A DNA stretch of 64,000 nt from Streptomyces varsoviensis (GCF_000718635.1 NZ_JOBF01000002.1:372001-436000); one strand, 5' to 3'; positions 51,498 through 59,090 are shown, numbered from the stretch's first letter. A program made the numbers and translations. Notes: generated by a model not told the origin, from the letters alone.

Positions 51498-52640
51498 ATG
51501 CGCGCACTCGACGGCGTCACCATCGTCAGCCTGGAGCAGGCGGTGGCCGCCCCGATCGCCACCCGCCACCTCGCCGACCTCGGGGCCCGTGTCATCAAGA
51601 TCGAACGGCCCGACGGCGGCGACTTCGCCCGCGGCTACGACGAGGCCGTGCGCGGCATGTCCTCGCACTTCGTCTGGCTCGACCGGGGCAAGGAGTCGGT
51701 CGCCCTGGACCTCAAGAGCGCGCCGGGCCGGGAGGCGCTGGGCGCGCTGCTGGCCCACGCCGACGTGTTCGTACAGAACCTCGCCCCCGGCGCCGCCGAT
51801 CGGCTGGGCTTCGGCTCGGCCGCGCTGCGCGCCGCGCATCCCCGCCTGGTGGTGGTGGAGATGTCCGGGTACGGCAGCAGCGGCCCGCTGCACGCCAAGC
51901 GCGCCTACGACCTGCTCGTACAGGGCGAGACGGGGCTGGCCTCGGTGACCGGCACGAAGGACGCGGCGGTGAAGACCGGCATCCCGGTGGCCGACATCGG
52001 GGCCGGCCTCTACGCCTTCTCCGCGGTCCTGGCGGCGCTGCTGCGCCGGGAGCGCGGCGGGGGCGGCGCGTGCGTGGAGGTGTCGATGTTCGACGCGATC
52101 GCCGAATGGATGGGCCACCCCCTCTACACCACCCTGCACACCGGGGCGCAGCCGCCGCGCGCCGCGCTGGGCCACCCGGCGATCGTCCCCTACGACGCGT
52201 ATCCGACGGCGGACGGTACGGACGTGCTGATCGGCGTGCAGAACGACCGGCAGTGGCGCAGCCTGGCCGCCGACGTGCTCGGCCGCCCGGACCTGGCGCG
52301 CCACCCGGACTACGCCACCAACGTCGCGCGCTGCCGCCACCGCGCGGCCGTGGACGCCCTCATCGGCGAGGTGACCGAGCGGCTGCCGGTGGCGGAGCTG
52401 GTGCGGGCGCTCGACGACGCGGGCATCGGCAACGCCCGGGTCAACTCCGTGCACGGGCTGGCCGAGCACCCGCAGCTCGCGGCCCGCGACCGGTGGCGCA
52501 CGGTGGAGACCCCGGTCGGGCCCGTCGATGCCCTGCTGCCGCCGATCACCTTCACGGACGCGGAGGCGCGGATGGACGCGGTCCCGGCGCTGGGCGAGCA
52601 CACCGAGGCGGTCCTGGCCGAGTTCGGCATCGACGCGTGA
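51498..52640 (+). CDS. CaiB/BaiF (class III) CoA-transferase
   Basis: A 380-residue family III CoA-transferase that moves CoA between carboxylic acids. It opens with the family motif LDGVTIVSLEQAVAAPIATR and ADLGARVIKIERPDGGDFAR, and the catalytic Asp138 lies in KRAYDLLVQGETGL. The SMFDAIAEWMGHPLY and GIGNARVNSV segments are also typical. ATG 51498 follows TGGAGGA. It lies 166 bases after the acyl-CoA dehydrogenase, same strand, so the pair would activate an acid as CoA ester and then oxidise it. Substrate unknown. Confidence 0.93.
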   Translation: MRALDGVTIVSLEQAVAAPIATRHLADLGARVIKIERPDGGDFARGYDEAVRGMSSHFVWLDRGKESVALDLKSAPGREALGALLAHADVFVQNLAPGAADRLGFGSAALRAAHPRLVVVEMSGYGSSGPLHAKRAYDLLVQGETGLASVTGTKDAAVKTGIPVADIGAGLYAFSAVLAALLRRERGGGGACVEVSMFDAIAEWMGHPLYTTLHTGAQPPRAALGHPAIVPYDAYPTADGTDVLIGVQNDRQWRSLAADVLGRPDLARHPDYATNVARCRHRAAVDALIGEVTERLPVAELVRALDDAGIGNARVNSVHGLAEHPQLAARDRWRTVETPVGPVDALLPPITFTDAEARMDAVPALGEHTEAVLAEFGIDA

Positions 52641-52714
52641 CGTATGAGGTGCCATGTGACACGTGAACGGTCATGGGGCGGTGAGGACGATTCCGGTTAT
52701 GGCGTTGTAAGCGC

Positions 52715-52743
52715 TTGACGACACCCAGTAGTCACCCTAGGTT
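52715..52743 (+). promoter_or_regulatory. Promoter placed for a leaderless transcript
   Basis: TTGACG (52715-52720), a 17-base spacer and TAGGTT (52738-52743) make a good sigma-70-like promoter. The GTG start of the next gene at 52751 is only 7 bases after the -10 box, where transcription should begin, so the mRNA is probably leaderless. No ribosome site is present. Confidence 0.7.
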
Positions 52744-52750
52744 GACGGCC

Positions 52751-53002
52751 GTGGATGAAGTGGACGGAGTGGATGAAGCAGAGGTGAAGCGGCTCGTGGC
52801 CGTCGCGGCGTCCGGCGCGATCCGGGAAGGGCTGGCCGCCGTACGCCTGTTGCGCCGGCTCGTCGAGGAGATGGAGGCCCAACAGGTGGACCGGGCCCGC
52901 GAACTGGGCTGGGCCTGGGGCGACATCGCCGAACCGCTCGGAGTGTCCCGGCAGTCCGCCCACAAGAAGCACGCCCGGCGTCGGCGCCCGGTACGGCCGT
53001 GA
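52751..53002 (+). CDS. Small helix-turn-helix protein
   Basis: An 83-residue protein, almost entirely helical. The middle (IREGLAAVRLLRRLVEEMEA) is an amphipathic helix, and the C-terminal part, RARELGWAWGDIAEPLGVSR then QSAHKKHARR, is a clear helix-turn-helix with a basic tail. Proteins of this shape are common in Streptomyces, often beside Clp N-domain genes, and are assumed to be DNA-binding. GTG 52751 is preferred because the promoter -10 ends 7 bases before it; TTG 52742 is the alternative. No obvious target gene adjoins it. Confidence 0.75.
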   Translation: MDEVDGVDEAEVKRLVAVAASGAIREGLAAVRLLRRLVEEMEAQQVDRARELGWAWGDIAEPLGVSRQSAHKKHARRRRPVRP

Positions 53003-53190
53003 CCCCGCCGCGCCGCGCTTCCGCCGGGCCGGGCCACGGCCGTACCGGGTCGGCCGCGGGAGAGCGTCCAACGCCTTCCGGCCACCGCTCCCGCGCGTTC
53101 GCGCCGCCGCCCCGGCACCTTTCCGCCGCCTCCTACGCCCTCCCACCCGCGCACCATCGGGACTCGACCGGTCGCTGGCACCCTGCGGCC

Positions 53191-53451
53191 ATGCCCAACG
53201 CAGGGATCAGACACCACATGGCCGCCCGACTTCTGCGTCCCTTGTGGCGTCCTCTGTGGGAGGGGCTGGTCGCCTTCGGCACGCTGCACGTGACCGGCCA
53301 AATGCCCCCGCCCGACCGCTCCACGCGCCGCGCCCTGACCGGCCCGCCCCCGGGCCACCCCGAACGCGTCCGCGCCGACGTGCCGCTGACCGCCGAGGAA
53401 AGAGGACTCGCGGGCCGCCTCCCGCCCCTCGTCTGGCCCGAGGGCCGATGA
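53191..53451 (+). CDS. DUF6059-like small protein
   Basis: An 86-residue protein. Residues about 10-35 (AARLLRPLWRPLWEGLVAFG) form an amphipathic or weakly hydrophobic helix. The C-terminal PPPGHPERVRADVPLTAEER and AGRLPPLVW match the pattern I know from DUF6059 proteins, which often stand near antibiotic regulators in streptomycetes. Function unknown. ATG 53191 is used; ATG 53218 would give a shorter form starting MAARLLRP. Neither has a strong ribosome site. A hairpin terminator follows. Confidence 0.65.
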   Translation: MPNAGIRHHMAARLLRPLWRPLWEGLVAFGTLHVTGQMPPPDRSTRRALTGPPPGHPERVRADVPLTAEERGLAGRLPPLVWPEGR

Positions 53452-53463
53452 GGTGAAGGCCGT

Positions 53464-53500
53464 GCGCCCCCGCGCGGGACCAGCGCCTGCGCGGGGGCGC
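53464..53500. terminator. Hairpin between convergent small genes
   Basis: GCGCCCCCGCGC (53464-53475) and GCGCGGGGGCGC (53489-53500) form a perfect 12-base stem between the DUF6059-like gene and the convergent I36 inhibitor gene. Confidence 0.75.
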
Positions 53501-53607
53501 GCATCACCTGCCGGGCGGCACCCGTTCCGTACGGCCCGGCGACAACGCGCGGGGCGTGGCCGACGGCGCCGTACGGTCGAGGGCGGCGGCCCGGCACCGC
53601 ACCCGGG

Positions 53608-53991
53608 TCAGCAGGACTGTACGGAGCTGACCTGGTTGGCGATGTCGGCGTTGAGGTCGATGGCCGCGCCGTCCGGGATGAGCTGGATCTGGTTCTGGTA
53701 ACCCGCGTCGCGGTACAGGCACCAGTTGCCGCCGGAGATGTTCTTCACCGAGTACACGTGGTCATTGAGGTTGCCGGCCACGCCGCCGAGGTCGTAGACG
53801 CCGTCCGACAGCGACAGGTGGCTCCCGCCGCCCTGCGTGTCGTGGTAGACGCAGAACTCCGAGGGGTCGCACGGCCACTGGGCCGGGTCCGCGCTCGCCG
53901 TGCCCGGTGCCGCGAACAGCGCGGCGGCTCCGGCGAGTGCCGCCGCGACGACGGCGATGCGGCTGCTGCTGCGGTTGTTGCGGATGCTCAT
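53608..53991 (-). CDS. Secreted peptidase inhibitor family I36 protein
   Basis: A 127-residue secreted protein. Signal peptide: NNRSSSRIAVVAAALAGAAA up to TASA. The mature domain of about 92 residues is a beta-gamma-crystallin-like fold as in the Streptomyces metalloproteinase inhibitor family I36: CDPSEFCVYHDTQGGG, LSLSDGVYDLGG, NLNDHVYSVKNISGGNWCLY. Four cysteines (two pairs) and paired Tyr/Trp corners are present. Many members are structural or unknown rather than inhibitors. ATG 53991 follows GGGAAG. Monocistronic, bounded by a hairpin. Confidence 0.88.
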   Translation of the reverse strand: MSIRNNRSSSRIAVVAAALAGAAALFAAPGTASADPAQWPCDPSEFCVYHDTQGGGSHLSLSDGVYDLGGVAGNLNDHVYSVKNISGGNWCLYRDAGYQNQIQLIPDGAAIDLNADIANQVSSVQSC

Positions 53992-54238
53992 GGTGTTTCT
54001 TCCCTTCTGATGAGGGAGCCTTTCTCCCCGTTACCGGCGGCGCGCGGATCGTCCCCCGTCGCGCCGCCCGCACAAGCATCGTCACATCGCGGCAGCCGCA
54101 TGTGAGCCTCAGACGTCTCAGGCCGGTCAGGCATCCGAATCCACGGGCGCCGCCATTCCGCGGCGGGCGCGGCGGGTCGTCGTGCTCCGAGGCGCGCGGC
54201 CGTCGAGGGGCGGGCGGGATGCGGCGGAGAGAAAGACG
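53992..54238. other. Intergenic region ahead of the bL37-like transcript end
   Basis: About 250 bases that contain the upstream region of the I36 gene (nearest the left) and GC-rich sequence without a supported gene. An AGACGTCT palindrome lies near 54113. Confidence 0.35.
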
Positions 54239-54267
54239 CCGGCGGCCTCCGTGTCGGAGACCGCCGG
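54239..54267 (-). terminator. Hairpin terminator of the bL37-like gene
   Basis: CCGGCGG (54239-54245) pairs with CCGCCGG (54261-54267), with an inner CTCCG/CGGAG stem. Read on the minus strand it is followed by GTCTTTCTCTC, a T-rich run. It lies about 90 bases past the bL37-like stop codon. Confidence 0.7.
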
Positions 54268-54358
54268 TCGGTGCGGTGCTTTTGGGCCGGCCCTGGGCGA
54301 CGGCGGGATGCCGTGCCCGCGCGGCGCGGCCCGGGTGAACCGCGAGGCGGCCGTCAGT

Positions 54359-54436
54359 TCAGGACTGAGGACGGCTACCGTGGTTGGCGCCGTTCTTGCG
54401 GCGGGCCTTCTTCTTGCGGCGTCGCTTCGAGGACAT
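54359..54436 (-). CDS. bL37-like mini ribosomal protein (25 residues)
   Basis: This very short gene was found by eye. The product starts MSSKRRRKKKARRKNG and ends ANHGSRPQS. The mycobacterial large-subunit protein bL37 is of the same size, with a basic N-terminus and the end ANHGKRPN, so this is very probably the Streptomyces counterpart or a paralogue. ATG 54436 has the near-perfect ribosome site AAAGGAGG upstream, codons use G/C in the third position, and a hairpin with a T-rich tail follows. It lacks cysteines, so zinc plays no part. The region upstream (to 54560) is less GC-rich, as for a strong promoter. Confidence 0.72.
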   Translation of the reverse strand: MSSKRRRKKKARRKNGANHGSRPQS

Positions 54437-54576
54437 GCCGCCTCCTTTCAGAGTTGGTTTCAGCCAGTTTTCACCCTTTCATATCGATATCCGCCGCGTC
54501 GATTCGACGGAACCCGCCGAGCGCCGAGTCCGCCGAGCGCTGAGTCCGCGCGGGTCGCGGACTCCCCGCGAAAAGG

Positions 54577-55935
54577 TCAGGGCCGCCACACCACCGCGTG
54601 GTGCGAACCAGCCAGATAGGTGTAGATCGGGGTGCGGATCGATACCCCCGCGATGGTGCCGCCCGAGTTGACGAACCGCGCCGAGCTGTACGGATCGGAG
54701 GGCGCGCTCCCCAGATCGACGCCGGCCCCGTCGGCACCCCAGCGCATGGCGCGCTGGTTCTCGCGGCTCGGATTGCCGCTCCAGGAATGCCCCACGACGG
54801 TGCCCGCGTCGTTGACCCCGAACGCGGTGGCGTCGGCGGACCGGCCGACCGGTGGTGTCAGAGCGGTCGCCGTCCCGTCGGGCGCCCAGCGCACGGCGGT
54901 CTGCCAGACCGCCCCGTCGAGCCGGCGGGAGCCGGCCATGAGCCCCTGGGGGCTGATCGAGGCGGCCCCGGCGTCCGGCCCCAAGTCCGTTATGGTGCCG
55001 TCGTTCTCCCACTTGACGGCGTGCGGCTCGCTCCGGCTCGCCGGGTACGCCTTGAAGGCCTGCCCGATGACGGTGCCCGAGTCGTTGATGCCGAAGGCGT
55101 CGCTCGCGTCGTGCTGAGGCCACCGGGCGCGGGCGAGGGCGCCGAGGTCGGTGACGGCGCCGCCGGGACTCCACTTCACCGCGTGGGTGGCCGACAGGCG
55201 GCCGTTCCAGGAGTATCCGACGGCCTCGCCGGCGCCGTTCACGGCCGTAGGCACGCTGTAGGCGTCGCCGGGCAGCGCGGGCAGGAGGAGGGGCGTGCCG
55301 TCGGGCCGCCACAGCACGCCGTGGCCCTCGTCGGGCGAGACCTCGTCGCCGCTCCAGGACGTGCCCACGACGGCGCCCGCGTCGTTGACGGCGACGGGCC
55401 GGGAGAACGTGTCACCGGCCAAGGGGGCGAGCGGCGTGCTGCCGCCGTCGCTGTCCCAGCGCACCGCGTGCCCTTGCCGCGCGGACCGCGCGGTCGCCGC
55501 GGGCCAGGAGTACCCCGCGGTCGTACCGGCGTCATTGATCGCGACGGCCCTGCCGTACAGATCGCCGGGGAGGGGCGGCAGGGCGGTGATGGTGTTGTCC
55601 GGTTCCCAACGCACCGGCCGATCGCGGTAGTTGGCCGAGTAGATGCCGTCCGAGGGGGTCGAGTACCCCGAGATCGCGCCCTCCTCGTTCAGCCCGGTCG
55701 GCTCGCTGTACCAGTCGCCCGGCAGAAACGGCAGCGCCGTGAGCGCCGGGGCGGGCGGCGGATCGGCGACGGCGGCCGGCGCTGACACGATGAGTGCGCC
55801 CGTCATGAGCAGGGAAGAGGCGGCGGCGCTGCCGAGCCGCAGGGCGCGGCGCCGTGCCGCGCGCCGTATCCGAAGCGCCGCTGTAGCGCCGGGTCTCGAT
55901 GAGGCGTCGTCCTGGTCGGCCATGCGTGTGATCAC
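54577..55935 (-). CDS. Secreted HAF-repeat protein
   Basis: A 452-residue exported protein. The signal region has a basic start (RIRRAARRRALRLGSAAASS) and a hydrophobic core ending APAAVADP. The mature part consists of about seven repeats of roughly 48-52 residues with the HAF pattern: (V)AINDAGTTAGYSW, AVNDAGAVVGTSW, AVNGAGEAVGYSW, GINDSGTVIGQAF, GVNDAGTVVGHSW, each followed by HAV(R/K)W and a D-G-(T/S) turn. The fold is probably a seven-bladed beta-propeller. Function unknown. GTG 55935 has GGAG 6 bases upstream; ATG 55923 is an alternative. Confidence 0.85.
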   Translation of the reverse strand: MITRMADQDDASSRPGATAALRIRRAARRRALRLGSAAASSLLMTGALIVSAPAAVADPPPAPALTALPFLPGDWYSEPTGLNEEGAISGYSTPSDGIYSANYRDRPVRWEPDNTITALPPLPGDLYGRAVAINDAGTTAGYSWPAATARSARQGHAVRWDSDGGSTPLAPLAGDTFSRPVAVNDAGAVVGTSWSGDEVSPDEGHGVLWRPDGTPLLLPALPGDAYSVPTAVNGAGEAVGYSWNGRLSATHAVKWSPGGAVTDLGALARARWPQHDASDAFGINDSGTVIGQAFKAYPASRSEPHAVKWENDGTITDLGPDAGAASISPQGLMAGSRRLDGAVWQTAVRWAPDGTATALTPPVGRSADATAFGVNDAGTVVGHSWSGNPSRENQRAMRWGADGAGVDLGSAPSDPYSSARFVNSGGTIAGVSIRTPIYTYLAGSHHAVVWRP

Positions 55936-56049
55936 AGTTTCTCCAGGGGGAGTTGGTGAAGGGGAGCTGTGAAGGAGTGGAGCGACCGGGGCGATAGTAC
56001 GGGCGAAGGGGGCGTTCCGCGCTCTCGCGTACGAGTCGGCACACGGTGA

Positions 56050-56238
56050 GGTGAAGCCGGCGCGGTCGTCGCCCAGGACGGCTCGACCCGGGCCGCCAAG
56101 GGCGTCGAACAGCTCAGGCGCCTCGCCACCGACGAGTACCGCGTGACCTTCAAGGACGCGAACTACTCGCCGTTGAAGCCCCTCACCAGCGTCTCCTCGC
56201 TCATCGCCGGAAAGGTCGTCAGCTACAGCAACCGGTAA
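56050..56238 (+). pseudogene. Orphan 3' fragment of an unknown gene
   Basis: An open frame of 62 codons ends at TAA 56236-56238 and is followed at once by a strong terminator. It begins after an in-frame TGA at 56047 and has no ATG or plausible GTG/TTG start near its beginning. The translation reads like a normal protein C-terminus (AVVAQDGSTRAAKGVEQLRR, LATDEYRVTFKDANYSPLKP, LTSVSSLIAGKVVSYSNR), with coding-like codon use. I take it as the surviving end of a deleted gene whose 5' part was lost at the boundary with the divergent HAF-repeat gene. Family not recognised. Confidence 0.55.
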
Positions 56239-56241
56239 GGA

Positions 56242-56278
56242 CCCCGACGCCGCGTCTCACGCGTCGGGGCCCCTTTTT
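56242..56278 (+). terminator. Strong rho-independent terminator
   Basis: CCCCGACGC (56242-56250) pairs with GCGTCGGGG (56261-56269) and a TTTTT run follows at 56274-56278. It lies 3 bases after the stop of the orphan 3' gene fragment and is oriented to end plus-strand transcription. Confidence 0.85.
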
Positions 56279-56344
56279 CGCGCCGCGAAGACCGCCCGCG
56301 AAGGCCCCGCCCATCGCGTCAACGCGACGGGCGGGGGAGTCGGA

Positions 56345-56695
56345 TCAGCAGGTGACGACCTTGCCGTACGAGCCGCGGCCCCAGTGCCACTCCCACTGCT
56401 CGCCGTGCTGGTACGTCAGACACCGCGAGTCGGGCCCCCAGTCGATGACGACCTTCAGATGCATCGCCCGGTGGCACCTGTTCGTGACCTTCACGTACTT
56501 CTTGTGCTTGATGACGTCCCGCTTGACGCAGGACGGGGCAGTGCCCGCGATCTTGACGGCGGAGGCTCGGGCCGTACCGGCTGCGGCGGCGCTCGCGGCG
56601 GTGGGGGTGGCGCTCGCGGCGGGAGCGAGGGCCAGGCCGCTGCCCAGCAGGATCGCGGCCGTCAGGCCGACGGTGGCGCGCTTGCGAAAGTTCAC
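56345..56695 (-). CDS. Secreted tendamistat-like four-cysteine protein
   Basis: A 116-residue exported protein. Signal peptide: NFRKRATVGLTAAILLGSGL up to SAT. The mature domain begins near TAPSCV and has four cysteines with the order and spacing of the alpha-amylase inhibitor tendamistat: APSCV, VTNRC, DSRCLTY and a C-terminal VVTC, with KVV in the second strand as in tendamistat. The inhibitory Trp-Arg-Tyr loop of tendamistat is not present (KHKKYVK instead), so it is unlikely to inhibit amylase the same way. GTG 56695 has GAAAGGA about 11 bases upstream. A 9-bp tandem array lies just beyond that site. Confidence 0.78.
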   Translation of the reverse strand: MNFRKRATVGLTAAILLGSGLALAPAASATPTAASAAAAGTARASAVKIAGTAPSCVKRDVIKHKKYVKVTNRCHRAMHLKVVIDWGPDSRCLTYQHGEQWEWHWGRGSYGKVVTC

Positions 56696-56712
56696 AGTGC
56701 GGAATTTCCTTT

Positions 56713-56766
56713 CTCGGTGATCTCGGTGATCTCGGTGATCTCGGTGATCTCGGTGATCTCGGGGAT
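56713..56766. repeat. 9-bp tandem array (CTCGGTGAT) in a 5' leader
   Basis: Five perfect CTCGGTGAT units (56713-56757) and one variant CTCGGGGAT (56758-56766) stand immediately upstream of the ribosome site of the tendamistat-like gene. Changes in copy number would move the promoter relative to the gene in 9-base steps. Confidence 0.93.
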
Positions 56767-56881
56767 CGCTGCGGCCGAGGCCGGTCCCGGCGGACCGGCG
56801 CAGGCAAGATTCGCCGACGCGCGGCGGCTCCGTGCCGAAACGACTGTCAAGAGACCCGATGGGATGACAGCACCCGGGACG

Positions 56882-57589
56882 TCAGGGCCGACGGCGGGCC
56901 GGGGTCAGTTCGAGGAGCTGGAACTCCACGGTCATGTGCAGTTCGCGCACCTCGGAGCGGAGGGTGCTGAGCCCGAGTCCGTACGTATCGCAGAGCCGCC
57001 GCAGACGCTCCTGGTTGCCGACGTCGCTGAAGCCGAGCAGAAGGCGGCCGCCTGGGGTCAGCCGGGCCGGGGCCTCGGCGAGGAAGCGCTCGTGCGCCGC
57101 GTATCCGGGGTCGAAGAAGGCGTGGTGGAGCATGGTGTCGAGGGGATAGTCGGCGGGGGGCTCCACATAGTTGGAGTTCCAGAAGACGACGTCGAACGCG
57201 GCGTCGGGCGGCAGCGCGGTGAACAGATCGCTGTGCAGAACGGTGAGCCGGTCGGATACGCCGTGCCGGTGCGCGTTGGCGCGGGTGTTCTCCACGGCGG
57301 CGGGGTTGATGTCGAGGGCGACGACGGAGCGGCAGCCGTGCAGCGCGGCCCAGACGGCCGTGACTCCGGTGCCGGAGCCCACCTCCAGGAAGGAGCCGCC
57401 GGGCGGATAGGGGAGCCAGGTGGTGAACATGGCCGTCACGGGGGTGAATTCGGGGGAGAAGACGCCGGGGTGGACATCCCACTCCGTGCCCAGGGCGGTG
57501 AAGGTGTGGGGCGCGCGGATGGGGTGTTCCTGATGGCGGCGCAGCAGTTCCCGGCTGCGCTCCATCCCCGGGTCCCGGTCGTCGTTCAC
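56882..57589 (-). CDS. SAM-dependent methyltransferase (small, PrmC-like fold)
   Basis: A 235-residue methyltransferase. SAM motif I is FLEVGSGTGVTAVWAAL (about residues 67-83), VVALDINPAAVENTRAN carries the acidic ribose-binding residue, and FWNSNYVEPP stands where N6/glutamine methyltransferases have NPPY, so the catalytic motif is changed to NSNY. An N-terminal segment (RAPHTFTALGTEWDVHPGVF) resembles the substrate-binding part of small protein or tRNA methyltransferases. GTG 57589 overlaps the stop of the upstream cyclase gene (GTGA), so the two are translated together. Substrate unknown. Confidence 0.85.
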   Translation of the reverse strand: MNDDRDPGMERSRELLRRHQEHPIRAPHTFTALGTEWDVHPGVFSPEFTPVTAMFTTWLPYPPGGSFLEVGSGTGVTAVWAALHGCRSVVALDINPAAVENTRANAHRHGVSDRLTVLHSDLFTALPPDAAFDVVFWNSNYVEPPADYPLDTMLHHAFFDPGYAAHERFLAEAPARLTPGGRLLLGFSDVGNQERLRRLCDTYGLGLSTLRSEVRELHMTVEFQLLELTPARRRP

Positions 57590-58500
57590 TCGCGGCCACG
57601 CTGTTCGCCGTCGGGGCCGTCCGCCTCGACCAGTTCGGTCAGCGTGTCGGCCAGGGCGTCGGCAGGCGCCTCGACGAGCGCTGCGAGCAGCGACTCGGCC
57701 GTCTCCTCGGCCGGTGTCCCGCCCGGCTGCCCGGCCGGTCTCTCGACGAGCGCGAGGACGCGCGCCGGACTGCCGGAGCCGCCGACGATGGGCAGTGGCG
57801 CCGCGAGCACCATGGAGCCCGTGACGGGCAGCCGGTCGAGGTTGCGGAGCTGGGTGAGCCCGTACTTCCCCGCGCCGAGCAGGTGCCAGTGGCAGGGGAA
57901 CGGCCGGTCGGCGAAGGTCGCTGCCGCCCCCGCGTCGATGCCGACGGTCTCCACGCCGATGCCCAGCACCGATGTCTCCTCGGCCAGCCAGCGGGCGCAC
58001 TCGGGGCCGATGCCGGGGCTGTGGCCGTCGTTGAGGTAGCTCCGGCGGTCGGCCGCGCGGGCGTCCCAGCCCGTACGGACGAGCAGCCAGCCGTGCTCGG
58101 GCAGCGGGCCGTGCCGTTCGGCCCAGCCGTCGAGGTCTTCGCGGGTGACCAGGTAGTCGGGGTCCGCGGCGGCCTGGGCGCGGAAGTCGAGTACGGCCGC
58201 GGGGCCCAGCAGCCGGGCCGGCGGTACCGCCGCGACATCGTCGAGATCGCGGCCGGAGAGCCAGTGGACGGGGGCGTCGAAGTGGGTGCCGGTGTGTTCG
58301 GAGAGCCGGATGTTGTTCCAGTAGAACTCCGGCCCGGCCGCGTCGTACCGGCTGATCAGCTCCCTTTCGAACGGTCGGGCCTGCCCCAGTTCGGGAGGCA
58401 GCTCGATGACGGGGGTGTGTTCGCTCAGCGGGGTGGTGAGGTCGACCACCTCCACCGCGCCGCTCAGCAGCGCCGATACCAGCTCAGCCAGCAGGGCCAT
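57586..58500 (-). CDS. Cyclase family protein (kynurenine formamidase-like)
   Basis: A 304-residue metal-dependent hydrolase of the cyclase superfamily. It has the defining HTGTHFDAPVHW motif (metal ligands His and Asp, around residues 69-80) after VVDLTTPLSEHTPV, plus LLVRTGWDAR, GIGVETVGIDAG and the C-terminal LVERPAG region. Family members hydrolyse formylkynurenine or cyclic amides, or act in polyketide pathways. The final 45 residues are acidic and Ala-rich. ATG 58500 is used. It forms a coupled pair with the methyltransferase. Function is open; neither gene has other tryptophan-catabolism neighbours. Confidence 0.87.
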   Translation of the reverse strand: MALLAELVSALLSGAVEVVDLTTPLSEHTPVIELPPELGQARPFERELISRYDAAGPEFYWNNIRLSEHTGTHFDAPVHWLSGRDLDDVAAVPPARLLGPAAVLDFRAQAAADPDYLVTREDLDGWAERHGPLPEHGWLLVRTGWDARAADRRSYLNDGHSPGIGPECARWLAEETSVLGIGVETVGIDAGAAATFADRPFPCHWHLLGAGKYGLTQLRNLDRLPVTGSMVLAAPLPIVGGSGSPARVLALVERPAGQPGGTPAEETAESLLAALVEAPADALADTLTELVEADGPDGEQRGRE

Positions 58501-58854
58501 GTTCAGGTCACGCCTTTCCGATGTCGGGTGTCCGCTCGGGTTGCTGAGTCATGCCCGGGATGCCAGGACGGTGCACCCGTGGACCCGATTGGTCGATACA
58601 TCGGTCAGGGGCGCGGTCGTGGTCACGGTCGGGCCGGGTGCCGGGTGCCGGGTGCCGATGTCGACGCCCGTACCCGTGCCCGTACCCGTGCGGCTGATTG
58701 AACGGCGGATTCAGGGGCACGAGCACCTGCATGCCCCGAAGAGGTACGAATGGCGGAAGCAATGCCTTCTCGTGACACAGAACCTCAATGGACCAAATAG
58801 AGGTATTTGTACTACTTTGGGTGTGTCAGTGATCCCAACCGTGAGGAGTCTCCC
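58501..58854. other. Intergenic region with short tandem repeats
   Basis: A 354-base divergent region between the cyclase and CsbD genes. It contains three GGGTGCC units at about 58636-58656 and a CCCGTACCCGTG unit repeated at about 58668-58690. The segment 58740-58854, upstream of CsbD, is less GC-rich and probably holds its promoter; a GGGTGT at 58819-58824 is a weak match to a sigma-B type -10. Confidence 0.4.
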
Positions 58855-59052
58855 GTGGGTGACAACAGCGCCATGGACAAGATCAAGGGCAAAGCGAAGG
58901 AGGCCGTCGGAAACGCCACGGGCAACGACCGTATGAAGTCCGAGGGCAAGACCGACCAGGCCAAGGGGAAGGCCAAGGGCGCGGTCGACGAGGCAAAGGA
59001 CCGCGCCGATGGAGTGAAGGACTCATTGCGCGGTGAACGCGACGACTCCTGA
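58855..59052 (+). CDS. CsbD family stress protein
   Basis: A 65-residue highly charged, Gly/Lys/Ala-rich protein: MDKIKGKAKEAVGNATGNDR, MKSEGKTDQAKGKAKGAVDE, then AKDRADGVKDSLRGE. This is the complete CsbD pattern, known from the sigma-B general stress regulon of Bacillus and common in actinobacteria. The protein is probably disordered alone and helical when bound. GTG 58855 has GAGGAG 7 bases upstream; ATG 58873 is possible. A 30-base perfect palindrome terminator follows. Confidence 0.92.
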   Translation: MGDNSAMDKIKGKAKEAVGNATGNDRMKSEGKTDQAKGKAKGAVDEAKDRADGVKDSLRGERDDS

Positions 59053-59060
59053 ACGCGGAC

Positions 59061-59090
59061 GAGGGGCGCTGCCGGCCGGCAGCGCCCCTC
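59061..59090. terminator. Perfect 30-base palindrome terminator after CsbD
   Basis: GAGGGGCGCTGCCGG (59061-59075) is directly followed by its exact complement CCGGCAGCGCCCCTC (59076-59090), which folds into a very stable hairpin 8 bases after the CsbD stop codon. Confidence 0.88.
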
